Assembly: GCA_035296565.1 (NCBI GenBank)
Contig: DATHAQ010000034.1
Coordinates: 1 to 64,000 of the forward strand
Length of the DNA stretch: 64,000 nt
Source of the DNA: JACCZR01 sp035296565
GTDB taxonomy: Bacteria; Actinomycetota; Thermoleophilia; Solirubrobacterales; Thermoleophilaceae
Reading direction: 5' to 3'
The notes under the pieces: generated by a model
What the model was told of the DNA's origin: nothing
Database searches by the model: none
What the model saw: only the letters and a program-made list of their open reading frames with translations
Shown here: positions 53,975-62,925 of the stretch, in pieces
How the letters are laid out: each line of letters begins with the position of its first letter
How positions within the stretch are numbered: position 1 is the stretch's first letter
Translations under genes and position numbers: made by a program

Positions 53975-54945
53975 GGGGAATGGGCGAGATCCTCATCGCG
54001 GGCATGGCCTCGCTGCTCATCTGCATGTTCCTGGGGCCCAGGTTCATCGAGCAGCTGCGCCTGCGCGAGTTCGGGCAGCACATACGCGAGGAGGGGCCGG
54101 AGGGCCACCACGGCAAGGCGGGCACGCCGACCATGGGGGGGCTGGTCATCTTCGTGGCCTTCGCGGTCCCGTTCCTCATGCTCAGCGACTACCGCGCGGT
54201 GAGCCTCGCCGTGTTCGGCACCGCGGTGGCGTGCGGGGCGCTGGGCTTCGCCGACGACCTCACCAAGCAGCGCCGCAAGCGCTCGCTGGGCATCTCGGGG
54301 CGTACCAAGCTGCTCATCCAGGCTGCGATCGCCATCGGGCTGTGGCTGGTGGCCACGCAGTACGTGGGGCTGGAGGACACGCTGCGCCTGCGCGTGGTCG
54401 ACGCCTCGATCGACCTCGGCCTGCTCTATCCGGTGTTCATCTTCCTGGTGCTGGCCGGAGCCACCAACGGCGTCAACCTCACCGATGGCCTGGACGGTCT
54501 GGCCGCGGGCTGCGCGGCGATCGTGCTGCTGGCCTACACGGGGATGACTTTCATCACCAGCGGCCAGGACGACCTGGCGCTGCTGTGCGCGGCGCTGGTG
54601 GGCGCCTGCGTGGGCTTCCTGTGGTTCAACTCCTTCCCGGCGTCGGTGTTCATGGGCGACACCGGCGCGCTGGGGCTCGGGGGCGCCGTGGCGGCGCTCG
54701 CGGTGATGACCAAGACCGAGGTGCTGCTGCTGATCATCGGCGGCATCTTCGTCCTCGAGGCCCTCTCGGTCGCCATCCAGGTGTTCGCCTTCCAGCGCTT
54801 TCGCAAGCGGGTGTTCCTGATGGCCCCGATCCACCACCACTTCGAGCTGATGGCCTGGTCGGAGACGAAGATCATCCTGCGTTTCTGGATCGTGGCCGTG
54901 ATCTGCTCAGCCATCGGGTTCACCCTCTACCAGCAGTCGACGTGA
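53971..54945 (+). CDS. mraY: Phospho-MurNAc-pentapeptide transferase MraY
   Basis: 324 residues, about ten membrane helices. Motifs: GTPTMGGL, FADDLTK (Asp pair for Mg and catalysis), NLTDGLDGLA, SVFMGDTGAL and PIHHHFELM. It moves phospho-MurNAc-pentapeptide to undecaprenyl phosphate, making lipid I. GTG start in the murF stop. Confidence 0.95.
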   Translation: MRGMGEILIAGMASLLICMFLGPRFIEQLRLREFGQHIREEGPEGHHGKAGTPTMGGLVIFVAFAVPFLMLSDYRAVSLAVFGTAVACGALGFADDLTKQRRKRSLGISGRTKLLIQAAIAIGLWLVATQYVGLEDTLRLRVVDASIDLGLLYPVFIFLVLAGATNGVNLTDGLDGLAAGCAAIVLLAYTGMTFITSGQDDLALLCAALVGACVGFLWFNSFPASVFMGDTGALGLGGAVAALAVMTKTEVLLLIIGGIFVLEALSVAIQVFAFQRFRKRVFLMAPIHHHFELMAWSETKIILRFWIVAVICSAIGFTLYQQST

Positions 54946-56192
54946 CCCTGGCCGGCAGCGGCCAGAGGGCGCGGCTCCCGCCGGGGCCCTACCTGGTGGT
55001 GGGGCTGGCGCGCTCGGGCCGCGCTGCCGCGGAGATTCTGCGCGAGCACGGCGAGACCATCGGCTCCGACAGCGGCTTCAGCGAGCCCGTCGAGGGCGTC
55101 GAGACCCACGCGGGCACCGACGGCGTCGAGCTGCTCGACCGCGTGGCCACCGTGGTCAAGAGCCCGGGCGTCCCGCGCGAGGCGCCGGTCGTCGCCGAGG
55201 CGCTGGGACGCGGCCTCGAGGTGGTCGGGGAGCTCGAGCTGGCCTGGCGCCTGCTGCCCAATCCCTTTGTCGCCGTTACGGGCACCAACGGCAAGACGAC
55301 GACGGTCTCGCTGCTCGGGGCGATCTACGAGGCGGCCGGCCTGCCCGTGGCCGTGGCGGGCAACGTCGGAACGCCGGTAGCGTCGCTGGTGGGTGCGCTC
55401 GCGCCTGGGGCGACGGTCGTGTGCGAGACGTCGAGCTTCCAGCTCGAGGACACCTCGGCCTTCCGGGCCGAGTGCGCGGTGCTGCTCAACCTCGAGGAGG
55501 ACCACCTCGACCGCCACCACACCTTCGAGCGCTACCGCGCGGCCAAGCTTCGCGCCTTCGCCAACCAGGGGCCGGACGACCTTGCCGTGGCCCCGCCGGG
55601 CCTCGACCTGCCCGGCCGCGCACGGCGTACGGGGTTCGCCGAGGACATCCGTCCCGAGGACCTCGCCCTGCGCGGCGAGCACAACCTCGAGAACGCCCGC
55701 GCTGCAGCGGCGGCGGCCCGTGGCATGGGGGTCGACGAGGCCGCGCTGCGCCAGGCGCTGCGCGAGTTCGCCGGCGTGCCGCACCGTCTCGAGGAGGTGG
55801 GGCGCGTGGACGGGGTGCTGTTCGTCAACGACTCGAAGGCGACCAACGTGGCCTCCGCGGTGCGCGGGCTGACCGCCTTCCCCGGCGGCGTGCACGCCAT
55901 CCTCGGCGGCAGCCTGAAGGGCGGTGGCTTCCGCGGTCTGCGCGAGGCCGCGGGACACTGCCGGGCGCTCTACCTGATCGGGCAGGCCGAGGACGAGCTC
56001 GCGACCGACCTCGAAGGCGCCGCGCCGATCCATCGCTGCGGCGAGCTGGCAACGGCGGTCGAGGCCGCGGCCCGCGCAGCGGACCCCGGCGAGGTCGTGC
56101 TCCTCTCTCCGGCCTGCGCCTCCTACGACCAGTACGCGGACTACGAGGAGCGGGGAGCCCACTTCAGGCGCTTGGTCGCCGAGCGAGGATGA
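54942..56192 (+). CDS. murD: UDP-MurNAc-L-Ala:D-Glu ligase MurD
   Basis: 416 residues. An N-terminal Rossmann-like domain (YLVVGLARSGRAAAEIL), ATP site VAVTGTNGKTTTVSLLG, then GNVGTP, ETSSFQLEDT, LNLEEDHLDRH with the Lys further on, and NDSKATN in the C-terminal domain. It adds D-Glu to UDP-MurNAc-L-Ala. It follows mraY by a GTGA overlap. Confidence 0.94.
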   Translation: MTLAGSGQRARLPPGPYLVVGLARSGRAAAEILREHGETIGSDSGFSEPVEGVETHAGTDGVELLDRVATVVKSPGVPREAPVVAEALGRGLEVVGELELAWRLLPNPFVAVTGTNGKTTTVSLLGAIYEAAGLPVAVAGNVGTPVASLVGALAPGATVVCETSSFQLEDTSAFRAECAVLLNLEEDHLDRHHTFERYRAAKLRAFANQGPDDLAVAPPGLDLPGRARRTGFAEDIRPEDLALRGEHNLENARAAAAAARGMGVDEAALRQALREFAGVPHRLEEVGRVDGVLFVNDSKATNVASAVRGLTAFPGGVHAILGGSLKGGGFRGLREAAGHCRALYLIGQAEDELATDLEGAAPIHRCGELATAVEAAARAADPGEVVLLSPACASYDQYADYEERGAHFRRLVAERG

Positions 56193-56222
56193 GTCCGGGG
56201 CGGGGCGTAGAAGTAGGCCCGG

Positions 56223-57482
56223 ATGGCACGGGTCGCCAGGAAAGAGCGAGCGGCGAAGCGACCCGTCGAGTACTCCATCCTGCTCACGGCCACGCTGTGC
56301 CTGCTGGCCTTCGGCGCGGTGATGGTCTACTCCGCCAGCTCGGCGGAGTCGCTGCTGCAGGGGCCGGGCGACCCGTCCTTCTACCTCAAGCGCTACCTGA
56401 TCTTCGGCCTCGCGGGCCTGGCCGCCCTGCACTTCCTCGCGCGCTACGGCGTCGAACTGGCGCGGCGCTTCACGGGCGTGGTCCTCGCCGCGTCGTTCCT
56501 GCTCTGCATCGCCGTGATGGTCCCGGGGGTGGGCGTCACGGTGAACGGTGCGACCCGCTGGCTGGGTCCCGGGGCGCTCCAGTTCCAGCCCTCGGAGCTG
56601 CTCAAGGTCTCCCTCGTCCTCTACGCCGCTTTCCTGCTCGCTTCGCGGCCTTGGATGGTCAAGAGCGTCAAGGGCCTGTTCAAGCCCCTGCTGTTGGTGG
56701 TGGCCGCGGCGTGCGCCCTGCTCATGAAGCAGCCCGACATGGGTACGGCGATGGTCGTCTGCTTCGCCATCGGGGCGCTGCTCGTGGCGGCCGGCACGCC
56801 CATGCGCATCCTGGCCCTCATCGGCGGCAGCCTGGCCGCCGCGGCGCTGCTGCTCGCGCTGGCCGAGCCCTACCGGCGCGAGCGGCTGACCAGCTTCCTA
56901 GACCCCTTCTCGGACGCCGGCGGCACCGGCTTCCAGGCCGTCCAGGCGCTCACGGCGATCGGCTCGGGCGGCTTCTTCGGCGTCGGCCTGGGGGAGTCGG
57001 TGCAGAAGATCTTCTACCTGCCCGAGGCCCACACGGACATGATCCTGGCCATCATCGGCGAGGAGGTCGGCCTGGTGGGGATCCTGGGCGTGGTCTTCCT
57101 CTACGCGATGATCGGCTACGCGGGGCTGCGCTCGGCCAAGCACGCCAAGACGCGCTACGCCAAGCTGCTCGCGGCCGGGATCACCTCGCTGATCCTCTGC
57201 CAGGCGACGCTGAACTTCTTCGCGGTGCTGGGCCTCATGCCGCTGACCGGCGTGCCGCTGCCCTTCATCTCCTACGGCTCGACCAACCTCATCGTGCTGC
57301 TGGCGGCGATGGGCATCCTGCTGAACGTCGCCGCCACCGGCGGCCGGGCCGGTGGGGCCCAGCGCAAGCCGGTGCTGAGGGCGATCGAGGGAGGGCGCGA
57401 TGCCCAGGGTCGTGATAGCCGCAGGCGGGACGGCGGGGCACGTCGTGCCGGCGCTGGCGGTCGCCGACGCGCTGCGCAGTAG
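56223..57482 (+). CDS. ftsW: Septal peptidoglycan glycosyltransferase FtsW (SEDS family)
   Basis: 419 residues with ten membrane segments. SEDS markers: MVYSASSAES, NGATRWLGPGALQFQPSELLK, MKQPDMGTA, FYLPEAHTDMILAIIGEEVG and PLPFISYGSTNL. It polymerises glycan strands with FtsI. The last 27 codons overlap murG by 83 bases in a different frame, which gives a basic Arg/Gly-rich tail after the family's normal end. Confidence 0.94.
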   Translation: MARVARKERAAKRPVEYSILLTATLCLLAFGAVMVYSASSAESLLQGPGDPSFYLKRYLIFGLAGLAALHFLARYGVELARRFTGVVLAASFLLCIAVMVPGVGVTVNGATRWLGPGALQFQPSELLKVSLVLYAAFLLASRPWMVKSVKGLFKPLLLVVAAACALLMKQPDMGTAMVVCFAIGALLVAAGTPMRILALIGGSLAAAALLLALAEPYRRERLTSFLDPFSDAGGTGFQAVQALTAIGSGGFFGVGLGESVQKIFYLPEAHTDMILAIIGEEVGLVGILGVVFLYAMIGYAGLRSAKHAKTRYAKLLAAGITSLILCQATLNFFAVLGLMPLTGVPLPFISYGSTNLIVLLAAMGILLNVAATGGRAGGAQRKPVLRAIEGGRDAQGRDSRRRDGGARRAGAGGRRRAAQ

Positions 57483-58470
57483 GGGCGCCGAGGTCCAGTT
57501 CGTCGGCGGCGAGCGGGCCGAGGCTGAGCTCGTGCCGGCCGCGGGCTACACCCTGCATCCGCTGAAGGTCGTCGGCATCGACCGCTCCAACTCCCTCCGC
57601 GCCGTCCGGGCGTTGGGCCTGGCCGCGGGGGCGTTTGGCGCCTCCGTGCGCCTGCTGCGGAGCTTGAAGCCCGACGCCGTCATGGGCGGCGGGGGCTACG
57701 TGGCCGGGCCGGTCGGGCTGGCCGCCGCGATGCTGCGCAAGCCGCTCGTGCTCACCGAGGCCGACAGCCACCTGGGCATCTCGAACCGTGTGCTCGCGCC
57801 GCTCGCGAGGAGGGTCTTCCTGGCCTTCCCGCTGGAGGGCCGGGGAGAGCCGCGCTTCCTGGTCTCGGGGCGCCCGCTGCCCGCGGGCACCGGGGCCGCC
57901 GACCGCCTCGAGGCCCGCCGGCGCTTCGGCATCGGCGTGGAGGAGCGGTGCCTGCTGGTCTTCGGCGGCTCGATAGGAGCGCGCTCGCTGAACGAGGCCT
58001 CCGTGGAGGCCTTCGGCAAGGTCGCGCCGTGCGCGGTCCTCCACGCCTGCGGGCGCCGGGACCACGAGGCCCTGGCCGCCCGCCTGCACGAGCTGGGCGC
58101 CCCGCCGCATTACCGCCTGTTGCCCTACATCGAGCCCTTCGCCGACGCGCTGGCGGCCGCGGACCTGACCGCGGCCCGCGCCGGTGGCTCGGTGCTGGAG
58201 GTCGCCGCCGCGGGGTTGCCGGCCATCCTCGTGCCCTACCCGCACGCCTCCGCGGACCACCAGACCCGCAACGCCCGGCTGATGGAGGCCGCGGGAGCCG
58301 CGGTGGTGGTGCCCGACGACGAGCTCGACGCCGTCCGTCTCTCGCGCGAGGTCGGCGAGCTGCTCAGCTCTCCGGCCAAGCTGGCCGCGATGTCCGACGC
58401 CGCGCGGCGGGCATCGCGGCCCGACGCGGCAGAGCGGATAGCCGACGAGCTGCTACGCCTGGCGGGATGA
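57400..58470 (+). CDS. murG: UDP-GlcNAc: lipid I N-acetylglucosaminyltransferase MurG
   Basis: 356 residues, two Rossmann domains. N-terminal AAGGTAGHVVPALAVADAL, MGGGGYVAGPVGLAA in the middle, FGGSIGARSLN in the C-terminal domain and the UDP-GlcNAc site AARAGGSVLEVAAAGLPAILVPYPHASADHQ. It converts lipid I to lipid II at the inner membrane face. The ATG at 57400 matches the conserved start despite the overlap with ftsW. Confidence 0.94.
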   Translation: MPRVVIAAGGTAGHVVPALAVADALRSRGAEVQFVGGERAEAELVPAAGYTLHPLKVVGIDRSNSLRAVRALGLAAGAFGASVRLLRSLKPDAVMGGGGYVAGPVGLAAAMLRKPLVLTEADSHLGISNRVLAPLARRVFLAFPLEGRGEPRFLVSGRPLPAGTGAADRLEARRRFGIGVEERCLLVFGGSIGARSLNEASVEAFGKVAPCAVLHACGRRDHEALAARLHELGAPPHYRLLPYIEPFADALAAADLTAARAGGSVLEVAAAGLPAILVPYPHASADHQTRNARLMEAAGAAVVVPDDELDAVRLSREVGELLSSPAKLAAMSDAARRASRPDAAERIADELLRLAG

Positions 58471-59783
58471 AGGGGCGCCGCTTGCACTTCGTGGGCATCG
58501 GGGGCGCCGGGATGAGCGGGCTCGCCCTGGTGGCCAAGCAGCTCGGGGCCGAGGTTGGCGGGTCGGACCGCGCGGAGTCCCCCTACACGGAGCGGCTGCG
58601 GGCCGCCGGGATAGAGCCCCTGATCGGCCACGACGCCGCGAACCTGCCCGAGCGGGCCGAGCTGGTGGTGTCCACCGCCATCGCCGAGGACAACCCCGAG
58701 CTGACCCGCGCCCGCGCGGAGGGGTGGAACGTGCTCCACCGCGCCGACCTGCTGGCCGAGCTGACCCGGCTCAAGCGCACGATCGCGATCTCGGGCACCC
58801 ACGGCAAGACCACCACTTCGGCCATGGCCGCGCACGTGCTGCTGCGCTGCGGGCGCGATCCGGCCTACCTGGTGGGCGGCGAGCTACGCGCCGCGCGCAC
58901 CAACGCCGCCTGGGGTGCGGGGGAGTGGCTGGTGGCCGAGGCCGACGAGTCCGACCGCTCCTTCCTCAAGCTGAGCCGCGAAGTGGCTGCCGTGACCAAC
59001 ATGGAGCTCGACCACCACGCCACCTACCGCTCGCCGAGCCAGCTGCGGGAGGCCTTCGCGGACTTCACCGCGCCGGCGCAGACCACGATCGCGTGGGCCG
59101 GAGCGTGCATCGAGGCGGACGTGACCTACGGGATCGGGGAGGGCGACTTCAGCGCCGAGGACCTCGAGCTGCTGCCGTTGGGCTCGATCTTCACGGTCGA
59201 GGGGGCAGCCGTGCGGCTTCCGGCTCCCGGGGAGCACAACGTGCTCAACGCGCTGGCGGCGCTGGCCGTATGCCGCGAGGCCGGTGTCCCGCCGGCCGAG
59301 GGGGCGGCGGCGCTGGCGGACTTCGCCGGGGCGGCGCGGCGCTTCGAGGAGCGGGGCGCCACGGCCTCGGGAGCGCGCATCTTCGACGACTACGCCCACC
59401 ACCCCACTGAGGTGCGGGCCACGCTGGAGGCCGCCCGCACGCTGGAGCCGCGGCGGCTGGTCGCCTGCTTCCAACCTCACCTCTACTCGCGCACGCGTGA
59501 GTTGGCGCGGGAGTTCGGGGAGGCGCTCGCGCTGGCGGACCTGGTGGTCGTCCTCGACGTCTACCCGGCACGCGAGCGGGCCGAGGACTACCCGGGAGTG
59601 TCCGGCCTTACGGTCGCGCGTACGGCGGCCGACGCCGCCGGGGGGCGGCCGGTCTGGTGGCTGCCGGGCATGGACGACGCCGAGCACATGCTGCGCGAGC
59701 GGCTGGGGGAGGGCGACGTGCTGCTGACCCTCGGCGCGGGCGACGTGGACCGCCTGGCCGGCTGCCTGGAGGCCGCGGCGTGA
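58467..59783 (+). CDS. murC: UDP-MurNAc:L-Ala ligase MurC
   Basis: 438 residues. It has HFVGIGGAGMSGLALV, the ATP site AISGTHGKTTTSAM, EADESDRSFLKL, TNMELDHHATY and DDYAHHPTEV. It adds the first L-Ala to UDP-MurNAc. The ATG overlaps the murG stop (ATGA) and its own stop overlaps murB (GTGA). Confidence 0.95.
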   Translation: MKGRRLHFVGIGGAGMSGLALVAKQLGAEVGGSDRAESPYTERLRAAGIEPLIGHDAANLPERAELVVSTAIAEDNPELTRARAEGWNVLHRADLLAELTRLKRTIAISGTHGKTTTSAMAAHVLLRCGRDPAYLVGGELRAARTNAAWGAGEWLVAEADESDRSFLKLSREVAAVTNMELDHHATYRSPSQLREAFADFTAPAQTTIAWAGACIEADVTYGIGEGDFSAEDLELLPLGSIFTVEGAAVRLPAPGEHNVLNALAALAVCREAGVPPAEGAAALADFAGAARRFEERGATASGARIFDDYAHHPTEVRATLEAARTLEPRRLVACFQPHLYSRTRELAREFGEALALADLVVVLDVYPARERAEDYPGVSGLTVARTAADAAGGRPVWWLPGMDDAEHMLRERLGEGDVLLTLGAGDVDRLAGCLEAAA

Positions 59784-60694
59784 GCGGCGCGCTGCCCGAG
59801 GGCGTCGAGCGCGACTACCCGCTCGCCCGGCTCACGACGGTGCGCACGGGGGGCGCCGCCGACCTCTTCGCCCGCCCCAGCACGACGGACGAGCTGGTGG
59901 GCCTGCTGGCCTTCGCTGCCCGGGAGGGGGCGGAGGTAGGAGTGGTGGGCTCGGGATCGAACCTGCTGGTAGCCGATGAGGGCTTCCGGGGACTCGTCAT
60001 GAAACTCGACGGCGCACTCGCCCAGACCGAGCGCGACGGCGACCGCCTCCTGTGCGGAGGAGGCGCCCGGCTGCCCCAGGCCTCGGCCCGGGCGGCCCGC
60101 GAGGGCCTGACCGGCCTCGAGTTCGGCGTGAACATCCCGGGCACGGTCGGCGGGGCCGTGCGCATGAACGCCAACGCCTATGGCGGCGACCTCTCCGAGG
60201 TGCTCGAGTGGGTCGAGGTGGCGACCGCGGCCGGCCCCGAGCGCCGCAACCCCGACCAGCTCGGCTTCGCCTATCGGCGCTCGAACCTCGGCCCCGGGGA
60301 GGTGGTGGCCGGCGCCTCGTTCGCGCTGGCGCCCGCGGACCCAGCCGACGTGAAGGCCACGTTGGCCGACATGCGCGCCCGGCGCAAGGCGGCCCAGCCC
60401 TCCGGGATCAAGACCTTCGGCTCCACCTTCAAGAACCCCGAAGACTCACGGGCGGATGGCCGCAGCGCCGGCGTCCTGCTCGACGAGGCCGGTTGCCGGG
60501 GCCTGCAGGTGGGCGGCGCGCGCTTCTCGGACAAGCACGCGAACTTCGTGGAGAACGCCGGGGAGGCCACGACGGCCGACGTGGTGGCGCTCATAACCGA
60601 GGGCCGCCGCCGCGTGCGCGACCGTTTCGGCGTCGAGCTCGAGCCCGAGGTGCAGCTGCTGGGCCGCGTCGACGTGTCGGAGCTGTGGTCGTGA
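59780..60694 (+). CDS. murB: UDP-MurNAc dehydrogenase MurB
   Basis: 304 residues. FAD-binding domain with TVRTGGAADLFARP, VVGSGSNLLVADEGF, FGVNIPGTVGGAVRMNANAYGG, then AYRRSNLGPGEVV, and the C-terminal KTFGSTFKNPEDS and SDKHANFVENAGEAT. It reduces UDP-GlcNAc-enolpyruvate with NADPH. The size and motif set fit type II MurB. The GTG lies in the murC stop. Confidence 0.94.
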   Translation: MSGALPEGVERDYPLARLTTVRTGGAADLFARPSTTDELVGLLAFAAREGAEVGVVGSGSNLLVADEGFRGLVMKLDGALAQTERDGDRLLCGGGARLPQASARAAREGLTGLEFGVNIPGTVGGAVRMNANAYGGDLSEVLEWVEVATAAGPERRNPDQLGFAYRRSNLGPGEVVAGASFALAPADPADVKATLADMRARRKAAQPSGIKTFGSTFKNPEDSRADGRSAGVLLDEAGCRGLQVGGARFSDKHANFVENAGEATTADVVALITEGRRRVRDRFGVELEPEVQLLGRVDVSELWS

Positions 60695-61602
60695 AAGGGA
60701 CCGAGCGAGGGGTCCTGGGCCGGCCGGCGCTCGGCCTGCGCTCCGTGGCTACGGGCGCCGCCGGCGCGGTGGCGGGCCGGCTGGTCCGCATCCCGAAGAT
60801 CGTCCCCTTCTTCGTCCTCAGCATCCCGGCGCGCCTTCGACGGCGGCTTGGACTCGCGCTGCTGGTCGGCATCGTGCTGGCGGCCGGCTATCTCCTGTGG
60901 CTGCGCGACTCCTCGCTGGTGGCGATCGAGCGGGTGCAGGTCAGCGGGCTGACCACACGCGACGCGCCAAAGGTCCGCAAGGCACTCGAGGCCGCTGCCC
61001 GCGACATGACCACGCTGCACGTCAGCCGGGAGCGCCTGGTGGAGGCCGCCGCACCGTGGGCCGTCGTCAACGAGCTGCGCGTGACCACCGACTTCCCGCA
61101 CGGGCTGCGCATCCAGGCGGTGGAGCGCCGCCCGGTCGCGCTGGTGGGCTCGGGCGGCGACCGGCTTCCCGTGTCGGAGGACGGCACCGTCCTGCGTGGC
61201 CTGAGGGGCACGCCCAGGGTTCCCGAGGTAGAGCGCACGCTCGTGAGGGTGGCGGGTGCCGCTCCTGCGCCGCTGCTGGCGCGGATAGAGACGATCCGCC
61301 GCGGCGAGCGCGGGCTCGTGGCCCGGCTGGACAAGGGGCCCGAGGTGATCCTGGGCTCGCAGTCGCGCCTGCGGGCCAAGTGGGCGGCCGCCGCGGCGGT
61401 GCTGGCGGACTCTGCCTCCCGGGGCGCCGAGTACGTGGACGTGCGCCTGCCCGAGCGCGCAGCCGCCGGCGGGCTGCCCGGGCTGCAGCCCGAGACCGAC
61501 GACTCGGCGGCGCAAAGCGCGGCGCCCGTGACGCCCCCGGCGGCGCCCCCAAGCGCCCCGCAGGCCGCTCCACAGCCACTCTCGCCCCAGCCTCAACCTT
61601 GA
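60691..61602 (+). CDS. ftsQ: Cell division protein FtsQ (POTRA)
   Basis: 303 residues. A long basic cytoplasmic N terminus (about 1-50), one membrane helix (about 52-70), a POTRA domain opening with SLVAIERVQVSGLTTRDAPK (about 73-145), then the FtsQ beta domain with PEVILGSQSRLRAKWAAAAAV. A Pro/Ala/Gln-rich tail ends the protein. It links divisome parts in the outer space. GTG start in the murB stop. The stop is followed at once by a large palindrome. Confidence 0.88.
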   Translation: MKGTERGVLGRPALGLRSVATGAAGAVAGRLVRIPKIVPFFVLSIPARLRRRLGLALLVGIVLAAGYLLWLRDSSLVAIERVQVSGLTTRDAPKVRKALEAAARDMTTLHVSRERLVEAAAPWAVVNELRVTTDFPHGLRIQAVERRPVALVGSGGDRLPVSEDGTVLRGLRGTPRVPEVERTLVRVAGAAPAPLLARIETIRRGERGLVARLDKGPEVILGSQSRLRAKWAAAAAVLADSASRGAEYVDVRLPERAAAGGLPGLQPETDDSAAQSAAPVTPPAAPPSAPQAAPQPLSPQPQP

Positions 61603-61626
61603 GTCGAGAGTAGGCCTAGTCTCGAC
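61603..61626 (+). terminator. 24-nt near-perfect palindrome after ftsQ
   Basis: GTCGAGAG and GTCTCGAC flank TAGGCCTA, with one mismatched pair, beginning at the base after the ftsQ stop. A second hairpin (CGAGG ttcag CCTCG, 61634-61648) follows. Together they probably limit read-through into ftsZ. There is no T tract. Confidence 0.5.
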
Positions 61627-61655
61627 CCGGAGTCGAGGTTCAGCCTCGGACGGGA

Positions 61656-61671
61656 CGCAAGATTCGTTGCG
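61656..61671. promoter_or_regulatory. Palindrome CGCAA-N6-TTGCG upstream of the ftsZ promoter
   Basis: A perfect palindrome with a 6-nt centre, ending 8 bases before the -35 element of ftsZ. That is a usual activator position. Related sites occur at 31727-31742 and 47106-47121. Confidence 0.45.
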
Positions 61672-61679
61672 GAGGAGGT

Positions 61680-61709
61680 TTGACACCTTCGCCGAATTCC
61701 GCCTACAGT
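61680..61709 (+). promoter_or_regulatory. ftsZ promoter
   Basis: -35 TTGACA (61680-61685), 18-nt spacer, -10 TACAGT (61704-61709). The closest match to a consensus promoter in the window. The leader would be about 70 nt. Confidence 0.75.
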
Positions 61710-61784
61710 GCCGACTTTGCGGCGTCCGTGGGAGTCCGAAAACCCTCGATGCTCGCTTGAGCCCCAGACGGAAGGACCAGGGGG

Positions 61785-62873
61785 ATGGACACCGGTAGCT
61801 ACCTGGCAGTGATCAAGGTCGTCGGCGTAGGCGGCGGCGGGATCAACGCGGTCAACCGCATGGTCGACGCCGGCTTGAAGGGCGTCGAGTTCATCGCGGT
61901 CAACACCGACGCGCAGGCGCTGCAGATGTGCGACGCCGACAACAAGCTGCAGATCGGCGACCAGCTCACGCGCGGCCTGGGCGCCGGCGCGAACCCCGAG
62001 GTCGGCTACGGCGCGGCCAACGAGAGCCGCGACGAGATCAAGGAGTCGCTCAAGGGCGCGGACATGGTGTTCGTGACCGCCGGCGAGGGCGGCGGAACGG
62101 GCACCGGCGCCGCCCCTGTGATCGCCGAGGTCGCCAAGCAGGAGATCGGCGCCCTCACCGTGGGCGTCGTCACGCGTCCCTTCTCCTTCGAGGGCGCCCA
62201 GCGCAGCCGCCAAGCCGAGGAGGGCGTGCAGCGCCTGCGCGAGCAGGTCGACACGCTCATCGTCATCCCCAACGAGAAGCTGCTGGCCGTCGTCGAGCGT
62301 CGCACCAGCATCCTCGAGGCCTTCCGCGAGGCCGACAACGTTCTGCGCCAGGGCGTGCAGGGGATCACTGACCTGATCACCATCCCCGGGGTCATCAACC
62401 TGGACTTCGCCGACGTTCGGACGATCATGCACGAGGCCGGCTCCGCGCTGATGGGCATCGGCGAGGCCGGCGGCGAGAACCGCGCGGCCGAAGCGGCCAA
62501 GCACGCCATCTCCAGCCCCCTGCTCGAGCAGTCGGTGGAGGGGGCCACGGGCATCCTGCTCAACATCACCGGCGGCGGGGACCTCGGCCTCTTCGAGGTC
62601 AACGAGGCCGCCGAGATCATCCAGCAGGCCGCCGACTCGCAGTCCAACATCATCTTCGGCGCCGTGGTGGACGACGAGCTGGAAGACTCGGTTCGGGTCA
62701 CCGTGATCGCGACCGGCTTCGAGGGCATGGCCACCGGGCCGCTGTTCACCGAGGACTCCACGGGTCGCCGCCGCGAGCCGCGCCGGCGCGACGTGGCGAT
62801 GGACGATCGCCAGCGCTCCTCGCTGGAGATCCCGGACGACGAGATCGACATCCCGTCGTTCCTCAAGGACTGA
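61785..62873 (+). CDS. ftsZ: Cell division GTPase FtsZ
   Basis: 362 residues. GTP-binding tubulin signature GEGGGTGTGAAPV (near residue 103), VVGVGGGGINAVNRM at the N terminus, FIAVNTDAQAL, the synergy loop NLDFADVRTIM, and the C-terminal tail ending IPSFLKD, which binds membrane tethers. It forms the Z ring. It has its own promoter and leader after ftsQ. No ftsA or sepF is in the window. The ATG is preceded by GGAAGGACCAGGGGG. Confidence 0.96.
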   Translation: MDTGSYLAVIKVVGVGGGGINAVNRMVDAGLKGVEFIAVNTDAQALQMCDADNKLQIGDQLTRGLGAGANPEVGYGAANESRDEIKESLKGADMVFVTAGEGGGTGTGAAPVIAEVAKQEIGALTVGVVTRPFSFEGAQRSRQAEEGVQRLREQVDTLIVIPNEKLLAVVERRTSILEAFREADNVLRQGVQGITDLITIPGVINLDFADVRTIMHEAGSALMGIGEAGGENRAAEAAKHAISSPLLEQSVEGATGILLNITGGGDLGLFEVNEAAEIIQQAADSQSNIIFGAVVDDELEDSVRVTVIATGFEGMATGPLFTEDSTGRRREPRRRDVAMDDRQRSSLEIPDDEIDIPSFLKD

Positions 62874-62925
62874 CCGCGCCGGCTTCGCCGAGGTCCCGAC
62901 GCAGCGCCGGCCCGGAGATGCTGAG

